Shown here: positions 10,978 to 18,997 of the stretch, one piece after another
Layout: each line of letters starts with the position of its first letter
Position numbering within the stretch: position 1 is the stretch's first letter
DNA from: Consotaella salsifontis
GTDB lineage: Bacteria; Pseudomonadota; Alphaproteobacteria; Rhizobiales; Rhizobiaceae
Direction: 5' to 3'
Assembly: GCF_900167365.1 (NCBI RefSeq)
Contig: NZ_FUXL01000023.1
Coordinates: 1-40,321 of the forward strand
Length of the DNA stretch: 40,321 bases
Position numbers and translations under genes: made by a program
Notes under the pieces: generated by a model
What the model saw: only the letters and a program-made list of their open reading frames with translations
What the model was told of the DNA's origin: nothing
Databases searched by the model: none

Positions 10978-11151
10978 TTAGCTGGTCTTCTCGAGAGTGG
11001 TCTTGATGTTCGTGAACGCCGTGTCGAGACCGCCGGTGATGTAGCCGAGCGCGGTGATGAGCGCGACGGACATGATCGCGGCGATCAGGCCGTACTCGAT
11101 TGCGGTTGCACCGGACTCGTCATTCGAGAAGCGGCGAAGAAACTGAGCCAT
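10978..11151 (-). CDS. Flp/Fap-type pilin, first copy (57 aa)
   Basis: A 57-residue type IVb prepilin with leader MAQFLRRFSNDESG, a cleavage site after Gly14 and mature start ATAIEYGLIAAIMSVALITA, with Glu19/Tyr20 in the required positions. The frame stays open upstream, but the ATG at 11151 has AAAGGA about eight bases before it and gives normal family length. Flp pilins polymerise into thin adhesive pili exported by the Tad machinery (CpaB-F, TadB/C, prepilin peptidase). None of those genes is in this window, so the pair looks detached from its assembly locus or lies away from it. Confidence 0.9.
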   Translation of the reverse strand: MAQFLRRFSNDESGATAIEYGLIAAIMSVALITALGYITGGLDTAFTNIKTTLEKTS

Positions 11152-11458
11152 TAACTGATCCTTTCTGACCAAGTGTCCCCCAGGGGGCCGATAGCGCGAC
11201 ATCTCCTTGGGTCGGATTAGACAATAAGCGTTGAGATGTTTCTTCTCCCTTAAGTTCAACAGTTAACGTGAGGGAAATTTCCGATAGTAAAATTTAGATA
11301 AATTTCTGAATAGTCATACAAGACTGGACTTGATGTCAGATAACACCTTCTATTGCCTCTCCTTTTGCGGTGCGTAGCGTTTGGACCAGGAATAAACCTC
11401 CAAGCGGTCAAGCGCGTCATACTGCCACGCATGCGGGGCGTGGGCAGATCTCGCCAAT
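11152..11458. other. Intergenic region upstream of the pilins
   Basis: A 307-base gap between the transporter stop and the first pilin start. It contains an AT-rich patch (about 11260-11345), which is the probable promoter area for the minus-strand pilins. No gene or clear terminator was seen. Confidence 0.5.
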
Positions 11459-12472
11459 TCAGCCTTCCACTGCAGTGGCTTGCTCGGCCGAGCGCGCCTC
11501 CATGGCCGCCGCCTCATGGGAATGGCGCGTGGCAATCACGCTGACGATCAGAAGCTGGAAGAAGTGGAAGAGCATGATCGGCAGAATGATGAGGCCTGCG
11601 TCGGTGCGGCCGGCGAAGATGATCGGCGCCAAAGGCACCCCGGTGGCCAGCGATTTCTTAGAGCCGCAAAACTGAGCGGCGATGCGATCCTCCCGCGACA
11701 GCCCAAACAGGCGCGTCAACACCCCCGTCAAAACATAGACGACGAAGAACAATGCGATCGACAGCACTCCGATCTCGATGATCGTCAGGGGATCGGTCCG
11801 CTTCCATAACCCCTCGGCCATGGAATCGCAGAAGGTGCCGTAGACGATGGCGAGGATCGTTCCGCGGTCGGCCAGCTTGATCCATGTCCGATTACGCGCC
11901 GCCCATCCTGCCAGCCAGCGACGGGCGATTTGGCCGAGCACGATCGGCACCAGGACGAGGACAACGACCTTCAGGACCGTCGGGAGCAACGGGACGGGCA
12001 CGCCGGTGGATTGGAGGTACCAAGCCATCAAGGCGGGCGTAGCGAAGACGGCGAGGATGCTGGAAAGCGTCGCGTTGAAGATAGCGACCGCGACGTCGCC
12101 TCGGGCCAGGGAGACCATGGCGACCGAGGAAGAGACGGTCGAGGGCAGGGCGGCGACGTAGAAGAAGCCTATCATTGCCGGATCGGGCAGGGCGTTGGGG
12201 AAGGCCGCTTCCCCGGCCAGAACAACCAAGGGAAACAGGCCGAAGGTCGTGAGAACGACGAGAAGATGCGCTTTCCATCGCGTCACGCCCTGCTTCAGCC
12301 GCTCGGGAGCGAGGGTGAGACCGTAGAGAAAGAACACGATGCAGACGCCGTAGGTCGTCAGCAGCTCCCAATGGAGTGGCCCATCGGTTCGACCGGGTTC
12401 AGGGAAGATGAGTGCCGCGACCACCACGGCCGCGAGGGCAACGACGAACCCGTCGACCTTCCATCGTGACAT
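11459..12472 (-). CDS. Bile acid:sodium symporter family (SLC10A7/YfeH-like) transporter
   Basis: A 337-residue integral membrane protein with about ten hydrophobic segments starting at FVVALAAVVVAALIFPEP. Family-like landmarks are the LYGLTLAPERLKQG region after helix 2, the AALPSTVSSSVAMVSLARGD stretch in the middle and QFCGSKKSLATGVPLA near the C-terminus, which fit the YfeH/SLC10A7 subgroup of bile acid:Na+ symporter-like proteins. Substrates of bacterial members are mostly unknown, so I do not assign one. The ATG at 12472 has AGAGGA about eleven bases before it. It is transcribed in the same direction as the Na/Pi transporter gene, 157 bases downstream of it, probably as its own unit. 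Confidence 0.85.
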   Translation of the reverse strand: MSRWKVDGFVVALAAVVVAALIFPEPGRTDGPLHWELLTTYGVCIVFFLYGLTLAPERLKQGVTRWKAHLLVVLTTFGLFPLVVLAGEAAFPNALPDPAMIGFFYVAALPSTVSSSVAMVSLARGDVAVAIFNATLSSILAVFATPALMAWYLQSTGVPVPLLPTVLKVVVLVLVPIVLGQIARRWLAGWAARNRTWIKLADRGTILAIVYGTFCDSMAEGLWKRTDPLTIIEIGVLSIALFFVVYVLTGVLTRLFGLSREDRIAAQFCGSKKSLATGVPLAPIIFAGRTDAGLIILPIMLFHFFQLLIVSVIATRHSHEAAAMEARSAEQATAVEG

Positions 12473-12629
12473 TTCGCGGCATCCTCTTCGTGAAATGGGG
12501 ACCGGTGCCGCATCCGGGTGCGGGATCAGGCGGTTCCGTCGCGGCAGCTCCGCGCCGAGACTCGAAACGTTGCGGCTGGATGACCCTATAGCCTCACGCG
12601 CCGAAAAACGCAGCCTCGGCCGAGCCGCA

Positions 12630-14297
12630 TCAGCCGGCTTCGCCAGCGGCGTGTGACGTGAGGCGCGAGTTTCTCAACTCGCCGTGCTTTTCGAGCACAC
12701 CATAGGCGGTTGCCGCGATGTGCGCTTCGATGCGCTTCAGATCTCGCGTCACGTCCAGATGGATAGAGCCCGTCTCGATCTCGTCTCGCCGGCCTGAGCG
12801 CATGTGCAGCACGTGGCGCTGCGTCACCTGGCGCTCAATGTCGCGAAAGCCTTCCTTTTCCGCGACGAGACGCCGGGCTGCCTCGACATTGCCGAACATG
12901 AACACGCTCACGGCGAGCTGAAGGTGATCGAGCAGACGGCTGTGCATCTCGCCGATCGAGGCGCTATCCTCCGCCGAGAATTGCAGCCCGCTCTTGAGGC
13001 GCCGCCTCGCGAGCTCCATCAGGTTCTTGTCGATGATGTCGCCGATATGCTCAAGGTTGATGGCGAGCGCCAGAATGTCCGACAGGCGGCGCGTATCGCT
13101 CTCTCGCAGGTTCTCCTGGTCGATGGCACCGAGATAGCGCTGGATCGCCCGGTTGAGCCGGTCGAGACTGTCGTCCATTCGGCTGATCTCGGCGATGCGG
13201 TCCCGGTCGCCACGATGAAGCACATCCTGTGATCCCCGCAGCATTTCTTCCACCACATCGGCCATGCGCAGCACCTCGCGCGCCGCATTGGAGAGCGCCA
13301 CCGACGGCACCCTGAGCGCCGCCTCATCAAGATGCAGCGGTGCGCCGGGGTCGGACGACTCGACTTTCATGGGGAAGAGCCGAGTGAGAAGCCTCGCCTC
13401 CAGCGGCAACAGCCCGAGGAAAAGGCCGGCGATCGCGACGTTGAAGAGTAGATGGAAGTGGGCGGCGGCGCGAACTGGCGAGGGGTCCAGTGCCAGAAGT
13501 GCGTCGCTGATCGGACCGATCAGCGGAAGGCTGACCGCCGCGCCGACCAGACGCGTGATCAGATTTCCGACGGGGACGCGCAACCTCGTCGGATCGCCGC
13601 CCATCGCCGCGCTCAGGGGATTGAGCGCGCTGCCGAGATTCGCTCCAATGACCATGGCCAACGCCGCTGGCGCCGGAACGACGTTGGAACCGGCCAGGGA
13701 CATGATGAAGAGCATCGCCGCGACGCTCGAGTGCGCGGCCCAGGCCAGGATTGCCGCAAGAATGGCGCTGAGGAGGGCATCTGACGTCATTGACTGCAGC
13801 AGCAGCCGAAGCGCCTGCGAGTTCTCCACGGGGCGCATGACCTCCGTCAGAAGGTGAAGCGATAGAAGGACCAGTCCGAGCCCGACAAGCGCCGAGCCCG
13901 CATCGCGGGCAGTGGCTTGGCGCGCCTTGCGGTTGATGATGAAGCCGAAAAGGATCAGCGCGGGAAACACCATGGTGATGTCGAAGGCGACCACCTGGAC
14001 GATCAGCGTGGTGCCGACATTGGCGCCGAGCATCACGGCGAGAGCGGCGATGAGATCCATCGCGCCGCCGGCGGCGAGGGATGTGGTCATCAACGCCGTG
14101 GCGGTGCTGCTTTGAAGCAGCGCCGTCACCACGAGGCCCAGCGAGAACGCGCTGAAGCGATTGGAGAGGCCGAAGGCGAGAACACCGCGCAGCCGGCTGC
14201 CCAGCGCGCGCTGTACGCCGCCTGAGATCATGTGGATGCCCCAGAGGAGCAACGCAACGCCGCCTCCGAGGCTGATGAGGACATTGGCCGTCGACAT
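12630..14297 (-). CDS. Na/Pi cotransporter family protein with PhoU-like C-terminal domain (YjbB type)
   Basis: A 555-residue membrane protein. The N-terminal half has two inverted Na/Pi-cotransporter repeats: the first carries the full motif QSSTAT and the second a relaxed HSSVA, as in Escherichia coli YjbB, where the second motif is also degenerate. The C-terminal part (about residues 330-540) is soluble, helical and PhoU-like (ALSNAAREVLRMADVVEEML; LALAINLEHIGDIIDKNL). Members move phosphate with sodium; YjbB has been described as a phosphate exporter, so direction is uncertain here. The frame begins at a TTG at 14318, but the ATG at 14297 is more plausible. Directly upstream lie two copies of an 11-bp palindrome (14327-14365), and the ugp operon precedes it on the same strand. 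Confidence 0.9.
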   Translation of the reverse strand: MSTANVLISLGGGVALLLWGIHMISGGVQRALGSRLRGVLAFGLSNRFSAFSLGLVVTALLQSSTATALMTTSLAAGGAMDLIAALAVMLGANVGTTLIVQVVAFDITMVFPALILFGFIINRKARQATARDAGSALVGLGLVLLSLHLLTEVMRPVENSQALRLLLQSMTSDALLSAILAAILAWAAHSSVAAMLFIMSLAGSNVVPAPAALAMVIGANLGSALNPLSAAMGGDPTRLRVPVGNLITRLVGAAVSLPLIGPISDALLALDPSPVRAAAHFHLLFNVAIAGLFLGLLPLEARLLTRLFPMKVESSDPGAPLHLDEAALRVPSVALSNAAREVLRMADVVEEMLRGSQDVLHRGDRDRIAEISRMDDSLDRLNRAIQRYLGAIDQENLRESDTRRLSDILALAINLEHIGDIIDKNLMELARRRLKSGLQFSAEDSASIGEMHSRLLDHLQLAVSVFMFGNVEAARRLVAEKEGFRDIERQVTQRHVLHMRSGRRDEIETGSIHLDVTRDLKRIEAHIAATAYGVLEKHGELRNSRLTSHAAGEAG

Positions 14298-14326
14298 GTC
14301 CAGATCCGACTTTTTCAATCAAAGAT

Positions 14327-14365
14327 GCACATAGTGCGGCGATTAATAAACGCACATAGTGCGGC
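14327..14365 (-). promoter_or_regulatory. Tandem palindromic operator-like sites before the Na/Pi transporter
   Basis: The 14-mer GCACATAGTGCGGC occurs at 14327-14340 and 14352-14365, exactly 25 bp apart. Each copy contains the palindrome GCAC-ATA-GTGC. On the minus strand the upstream copy falls between a TTGATG -35 candidate and an ATTAAT -10 candidate, and the second copy lies just after it. This layout suggests a repressor. The regulator is not identified. Confidence 0.6.
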
Positions 14366-14390
14366 ATCAATTTGATTGGATGTGCGCGGC

Positions 14391-14424
14391 TGCTGCCGAG
14401 GGAGACTTTTCTCCTTCGGCGGCA
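14391..14424. other. Long hairpin downstream of the ugp operon
   Basis: TGCTGCCGAGGGAGA (14391-14405), loop CTTT, TCTCCTTCGGCGGCA (14410-14424). The 15-bp stem has two G-T pairs in plus-strand RNA, which become A-C mismatches in minus-strand RNA. It lies 29 bases past the ugpC stop. There is no T tract on either side, so it is not a standard intrinsic terminator. Confidence 0.5.
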
Positions 14425-14453
14425 AAGGGCCCGACATTGAAGGGGCGGGGAGA

Positions 14454-15530
14454 CTAGACCGGTGAATCCAGCCGAAGACCCGTTTTGCTATCGAAGCGAT
14501 GCAGGCTGGTGGCGCCGGCGGCAGCCCTGATGGGTGTTCCCCCATCGAAGTGCCGATAACCTGGCACACGAACGGCAATCTCCGCCTTTTGCGCGCCGAA
14601 CACGCCATAGACGTAGCTTTCGGCGCCGACCAGCTCGACGCCCGTCACAACGAGATCGGCTGCTATTTCATCATCTTGAATGCCCTCATCCCCCACGAGA
14701 CGCATGTGTTCCGGGCGAATGCCGATCGTCGTTCCGACCGAGAGGCTGTCGCGTACGGCCGAGGAGCCCGCGAGTTGTGATGCCGTTTCCGGTTCGATCG
14801 GCAAAAGGTTCATTGCGGGGGACCCGATGAAGGTCGCGACGAAGAGCGTTGCGGGGCGCTCGTAGATCTCCATGGGCGAGCCAGCCTGCTCGATATGGCC
14901 CGCCGAGAGAACGACGAGCTGGTCGGCCAGCGTCATCGCCTCCAGCTGATCATGCGTGACATAGAGGCTGGTCGTGCCGAGCCGGCGCTGGAGCGACCGG
15001 ATCTCGGCGCGCATCTGGACGCGCAGCTTGGCGTCGAGATTCGACAGCGGCTCGTCAAAGAGGAAGGCCGCCGGCTCGCGAACGATGGCGCGGCCCATCG
15101 CCACGCGTTGGCGCTGTCCGCCGGAGAGCTGGCCGGGCTTGCGATCGAGCAGCGGCGCAATTTCGAGGATCGCCGCCGCCTCGTTGACGCGCCGGGTGAT
15201 TTCATCGCTCGGAATGCGGCGGTTTCTGAGGCCGTATTCGAGGTTCCGACGCACGGTCATGTGCGGGTAAAGCGCGTAGTTCTGGAAGACCATGGCGATG
15301 TCTCGCTCGGCCGGCTCCAGCTCGTTGACCGTCCGGCCGCCGATGGCGATCGTGCCCGAGGTGATGGATTCGAGCCCCGCCACCATCCGCAGCAGCGTCG
15401 ACTTCCCGCAGCCTGACGGCCCGACAAGCACGACGAAGTGGCCGTCCTGCACGTCCAGGGAAACGCCCTTCACCGCCTCGACGCCGCCGGCATAGACCTT
15501 GCGCACGTCCTTCAGTTCGATGCCAGCCAA
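14454..15530 (-). CDS. ugpC: sn-glycerol-3-phosphate ABC transporter ATP-binding protein
   Basis: A 358-residue cytoplasmic ATPase that powers the Ugp importer. Walker A is GPSGCGKS (37-44), the Q-loop lies in [10 protein letters not shown], the signature LSGGQ is at 135-139, Walker B is AFLFDE and the H-loop is in YVTHD. A C-terminal TOBE/MalK-like regulatory domain follows from about residue 240 ([13 protein letters not shown]). The N-terminus MAGIEL matches E. coli UgpC, which supports the TTG start at 15530, one base after the ugpE stop. It is the last gene of ugpBAEC, and its product contacts UgpA and UgpE. UgpC is closely related to MalK; the assignment rests on the operon. Confidence 0.93.
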   Translation of the reverse strand: MAGIELKDVRKVYAGGVEAVKGVSLDVQDGHFVVLVGPSGCGKSTLLRMVAGLESITSGTIAIGGRTVNELEPAERDIAMVFQNYALYPHMTVRRNLEYGLRNRRIPSDEITRRVNEAAAILEIAPLLDRKPGQLSGGQRQRVAMGRAIVREPAAFLFDEPLSNLDAKLRVQMRAEIRSLQRRLGTTSLYVTHDQLEAMTLADQLVVLSAGHIEQAGSPMEIYERPATLFVATFIGSPAMNLLPIEPETASQLAGSSAVRDSLSVGTTIGIRPEHMRLVGDEGIQDDEIAADLVVTGVELVGAESYVYGVFGAQKAEIAVRVPGYRHFDGGTPIRAAAGATSLHRFDSKTGLRLDSPV

Positions 15531-15531
15531 C

Positions 15532-16380
15532 TCACTTCTCCGTTTCGACGAGGCCGCGCACGAACCACCGCTGCATCAGTACGACCACCAGGACAGGGGG
15601 CACGATGGCCAGGATCGCCGTCACCATTACGAGGTGCCAGGGCGTGTCCGCATCGGCAAAGGAAACCATCTTCTTCAGCGCGATGACGATGGTGTTCATC
15701 TGGTTGTTGTTGGTGACGAGCAGCGGCCATAGATACTGCGTCCAGCCATAGATGAAGAGGATCACGAAGAGCGCGGCGATGTTGGTCTTGGACAGCGGCA
15801 ACAGGATGTCGCGAAAGAACCGCATGGGACCGGCCGCATCGATTCGCGCGGCCTCCACCAGTTCGCCTGGGATCGTCATGAAGAACTGGCGAAACAAGAG
15901 CGTTGCTGTCGCCGAGGCGATCAGCGGCAGGATCAGGCCGGCATAGGTGTCGATGAGCCCGAGATCGACCATCACCTTGTAGGTGGGGAGGATGCGCACT
16001 TCCACCGGCAGCATCAGCGTGATGAAGATCAGCCAGAAGAACACCATGCGCAGCGGGAAGCGGAAGAAGACGATGGCGAAGGCCGAGAGGATCGAGATGG
16101 CGATCTTGCCACATGCGACACCCAGCGCCATCACGGTCGTGTTGAACAGCAGCGTGCCGACGCCGACGCCACCGATGCGGCCAATGCCGCCAAACAGTGC
16201 CTCGCCGTAGTTGTTGGCGAACTCGCTGCCCGGCGTGAGGGGGAGCGGTGGGCGCAGGATCGTCTGGATCGTCTGGGTCGACGCGGTGAAGGTGTAATAG
16301 ATCGGAAAGGCGACGATCAGGATGCCGACGATCAGCAGGAGATGCGCCAGCGGCCGGCCGAGAGGACTGCGTTCGATCAT
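15532..16380 (-). CDS. ugpE: sn-glycerol-3-phosphate ABC transporter permease UgpE
   Basis: A 282-residue inner-membrane permease (MalG/UgpE class) with about six hydrophobic segments. The cytoplasmic EAA loop that docks on UgpC reads [20 protein letters not shown]. The ending [12 protein letters not shown] is typical. The ATG at 16380 follows GGAG about nine bases upstream. It sits 21 bases after ugpA and one base before ugpC, so these genes form one transcript. It works with UgpA as the transmembrane channel for glycerol-3-phosphate and glycerophosphodiesters. Confidence 0.95.
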   Translation of the reverse strand: MIERSPLGRPLAHLLLIVGILIVAFPIYYTFTASTQTIQTILRPPLPLTPGSEFANNYGEALFGGIGRIGGVGVGTLLFNTTVMALGVACGKIAISILSAFAIVFFRFPLRMVFFWLIFITLMLPVEVRILPTYKVMVDLGLIDTYAGLILPLIASATATLLFRQFFMTIPGELVEAARIDAAGPMRFFRDILLPLSKTNIAALFVILFIYGWTQYLWPLLVTNNNQMNTIVIALKKMVSFADADTPWHLVMVTAILAIVPPVLVVVLMQRWFVRGLVETEK

Positions 16381-16401
16381 GGATTCGCTCCGGCGCGCGG
16401 C

Positions 16402-17283
16402 TCAACCATAATGGACCTTCCGCTCCACGTAGCGGAACTGGATGGCGGTGAGGGCGATGACGATGGCCATGAGGATCACCGACTGCGCCGCCGAGCCGCC
16501 GAGGTCCAGATTGACGAAGCCATCGTTGTAGACCTTGTAGACCAGCGTTTCCGTTGCCTTGGCGGGGCCGCCGGCCGTCACGGCGTCGATGATGCCGAAA
16601 GTGTCGAAGAAGGCGTAGACGGTGTTCACCACCAGGAGGAAGAAGGTCGTCGGCGCGATCAGCGGAAAGACGATGGTCCAGAACCGCTTGGTGGAGCGGG
16701 CGCCGTCGATCGCTGCGGCCTCAATGAGCGAGCGCGGAATCGACTGCATGGCGGCGACGAAGAACAGGAAATTGTAGCTGATCTGCTTCCAGGCGGCGGC
16801 GAAGATGACAAGGAGCATCGCCTGGTTGCCGTCGAGGAGCGGGTCCCAGGGAATGCCGCTGCGCCTCAGGATGTAGGCGAAGGTGCCCATGGTCGGGTTG
16901 AACATAAAGAGCCAGAGAAGGCCGGCCACGGCCGGGGCGACGGCATACGGCCAGATCATCAGCGTGCGATAAAGCCCCTTGCCCGCGATCACCTTTTCGG
17001 CGGCGCTGGCGAAGAGCAGGGCAAGCGCCATGGCGAGAGCCGCAGTCGCAAGGCTGAAGATCAGCGTGGTCTCGATGGCGTTGAGATAGCTGGGATCGCT
17101 CAGGACCGCCTCGAAATTCTCGAGGCCGACAAAGCGCGTCTTCAAGCCGAAGGGGTCCTGACGCAGCGTCGACTGGTAGAGCGCCTGGCTCGCGGGCCAG
17201 TAGAAGAAGACCAACGTGATCGCGACCTGCGGCGCGAGAAGCGCATAGGGCAGGATGCGGTTGGGAAATACGGCTCTGGGCAA
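16402..17283 (-). CDS. ugpA: sn-glycerol-3-phosphate ABC transporter permease UgpA
   Basis: A 293-residue permease. Recognisable stretches are [20 protein letters not shown] at the N-terminus, [40 protein letters not shown] and the EAA loop [18 protein letters not shown]; these match the UgpA family closely. The ending [11 protein letters not shown] is also diagnostic. The only start that gives a family-length protein is a TTG at 17283, with no clear Shine-Dalgarno sequence, so the start is less certain than the gene. One hundred bases with two stem-loops separate it from ugpB, and ugpE follows after 21 bases. Confidence 0.95.
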   Translation of the reverse strand: MPRAVFPNRILPYALLAPQVAITLVFFYWPASQALYQSTLRQDPFGLKTRFVGLENFEAVLSDPSYLNAIETTLIFSLATAALAMALALLFASAAEKVIAGKGLYRTLMIWPYAVAPAVAGLLWLFMFNPTMGTFAYILRRSGIPWDPLLDGNQAMLLVIFAAAWKQISYNFLFFVAAMQSIPRSLIEAAAIDGARSTKRFWTIVFPLIAPTTFFLLVVNTVYAFFDTFGIIDAVTAGGPAKATETLVYKVYNDGFVNLDLGGSAAQSVILMAIVIALTAIQFRYVERKVHYG

Positions 17284-17313
17284 GGAGGGAACGCCAACGA
17301 GGGAGAAGATGAC

Positions 17314-17368
17314 GGAGGGCGCGGGGAGCGCCCTCCAGCGACGGGGGACGCCTCGGCGGCGTCTCCCC
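17314..17368 (-). other. Two stem-loops between ugpB and ugpA
   Basis: On the minus-strand RNA the first is GGGG-A-GACGCC / GGCGTCCCC (17343-17368, one-base bulge). The second is the perfect 9-bp GGAGGGCGC / GCGCCCTCC with a five-base loop (17314-17336). No T tract follows. Such hairpins after a binding-protein gene commonly protect its mRNA and reduce expression of the downstream permeases. Confidence 0.6.
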
Positions 17369-17383
17369 GGAACTGGGAAGCCC

Positions 17384-18688
17384 TTACTGGGCGTCCTTGA
17401 TCGCAGCGTTGCCGAGCTCTACGGCCTTGTCGAGCGCTTCCTTGGCCGTCATCTTGCCAGCCAGCATCGCCTCGAACTGCTCATTCTCGATATCGCGGAC
17501 CTGGGGCAGATTGGGCAGGCGCACGCCCTTGGAGTTCTCGGTCGGCTCCTTGCCCATCATCTGGGTGATCGGCGTTTCACGGCCTGGGTTCTTATCGTAG
17601 AAGTCGGTCTTCTTGACCGCGTCATACGCCGCCGTGGTCACCGGCAAATAGCCCGAATTTTCATGCAGAAACACCTGAACGTCGGTGCCGGAGAGGAAGT
17701 GGAAGAACTCCGCGATGCCCTTCACCTGCTCATCGGACTTGCCGGCGAAAACCCAAAGGCTCGCACCACCGGGAATGGTGTTCTGCGGCGCACCCTTGGC
17801 ATTGGCGTCATAGGGCAACTGGCCGATGCCGTAGTTGATGCCGGACTTCACGACGTCGCCGAGCCCACCCGAAGATTCTGTCAGGATGCCGCACTCGCCG
17901 GAAAGGAAGAGCTGCTTGGCCTCCGACGTGCGACCGCCGTAGCGGAAGACGCCATCCTTGGCGAGATCGGCGATCGCCTGGAAGTGGTCGACATAGATCG
18001 GCGCATTGATCTCGAGTTCGACGTCGGAGCCGGCCAGACCGTTCTCCTTGGTCGAATAGGGAACGTCGTTCCAGGCGGCGAAGTTCTCGAGGTGAATCCA
18101 GGTCAGCCAGGTCGAGGTGTAGCCACAGGACGCCGCGCCGGAGTCCTTGATCTTGCGGGCTGCGTCGAACACTTCCTGCCAGGTCTTCGGCGGGTTGTCG
18201 ACGTCGAGCCCGGCCTTCTGGAAGATGTCCTTGTTGTAGTAGAGAATCGGCGAGGACGAATTGTAGGGGAACGACAGCATCGTCCCGTCGGGCTTCGAAT
18301 AATAGGATACGACGCCCGGAAGATACTGCGATTTGTCGAACTTGTAGCCGCCGGCTTCGAGCACGTCCGCAACGGGCATCATCGCGCCCTCGGCGCCCAT
18401 CATGACGCCGGTGCCTGCGTCGAAGACCTGGATGATCGCCGGCGTCTGCTTGGCCCGAAAGGCGGCGATACCGGCGTTCAGCGTCTCGGGATAGGTGCCC
18501 TTGAACACAGGAACGATCTTGTAGTCGCTCTGGCTTTCGTTGAATTGCTTGGCGAGGGTTTCCACCACCTCATTGTTGGCGCCAGTCATGGCGTGCCACC
18601 ACTGAAGCTCGGTCGCGGCCAGGCTCTCAGTGGTCAGTGACACGGCCGCGCCAAGGACGCATGCCGATAACAGCATGTTGCGGATCAT
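17384..18688 (-). CDS. ugpB: sn-glycerol-3-phosphate-binding periplasmic protein
   Basis: A 434-residue extracellular solute-binding protein (family 1). The signal peptide [18 protein letters not shown] ends near SLAA, and the mature protein begins [17 protein letters not shown]. Strong UgpB landmarks are [56 protein letters not shown] and [16 protein letters not shown]. The protein captures glycerol-3-phosphate in the periplasm and delivers it to UgpAE. The frame extends upstream to 18760, but the ATG at 18688 has a strong GGGAGGAA site and starts a proper signal peptide. It is the first gene of ugpBAEC, divergent from the sugar cluster at 18998. In enterics and rhizobia ugp is induced by phosphate starvation through PhoB. 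Confidence 0.96.
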   Translation of the reverse strand: MIRNMLLSACVLGAAVSLTTESLAATELQWWHAMTGANNEVVETLAKQFNESQSDYKIVPVFKGTYPETLNAGIAAFRAKQTPAIIQVFDAGTGVMMGAEGAMMPVADVLEAGGYKFDKSQYLPGVVSYYSKPDGTMLSFPYNSSSPILYYNKDIFQKAGLDVDNPPKTWQEVFDAARKIKDSGAASCGYTSTWLTWIHLENFAAWNDVPYSTKENGLAGSDVELEINAPIYVDHFQAIADLAKDGVFRYGGRTSEAKQLFLSGECGILTESSGGLGDVVKSGINYGIGQLPYDANAKGAPQNTIPGGASLWVFAGKSDEQVKGIAEFFHFLSGTDVQVFLHENSGYLPVTTAAYDAVKKTDFYDKNPGRETPITQMMGKEPTENSKGVRLPNLPQVRDIENEQFEAMLAGKMTAKEALDKAVELGNAAIKDAQ

Positions 18689-18800
18689 TCGCGGTTCCTC
18701 CCATTCGTGCGGCTTCGACATTGTTGTTCTCCTTCGAGAGCCGGCTGCGCGAGAATGCATAAAGCCGGGGTGTGTGACAACCCGGTCCTACTTTTGGCTC

Positions 18801-18818
18801 GCGACAGATATGTGAAGG
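18801..18818 (-). promoter_or_regulatory. Weak Pho-box candidate upstream of ugpB
   Basis: On the minus strand this reads CCTTCAC-ATAT-CTGTCGC, against the consensus CTGTCAT-N4-CTGTCAT: nine of fourteen repeat positions match and the spacer is AT-rich. A TTGTCA -35 candidate lies at 18775-18780. The position, about 20 bp upstream of the -35 box, is farther than usual. Confidence 0.3.
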
Positions 18819-18907
18819 TTTGGATTCGTACACCGCACCGGCAGTGGTGGAGCCAATGAGACGTTGGCGACAACCTCCCGATAGGGCAGCCAAACCCCCA
18901 ACTCCTC

Positions 18908-18933
18908 TTGACAGGACAATGTAACCGGTTTCC
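18908..18933 (+). promoter_or_regulatory. Promoter -35 box and LacI-type operator of the sugar cluster
   Basis: TTGACA (18908-18913) is a perfect -35 box. TGTAACCGGTTTCC (18920-18933) has the AACCGGTT core with a central CpG that is typical of LacI-family operators. It lies about 65 bases before the binding-protein start. A LacI-type regulator is encoded in the same cluster (23554-24573). The -10 box is unclear. Confidence 0.6.
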
Positions 18934-18997
18934 ACTGTCGATGTCGCTCCTGAGGAGAGGAGCAGCCGCCGGTTCGCCGGCGAGGGAGGAGCTTTAG

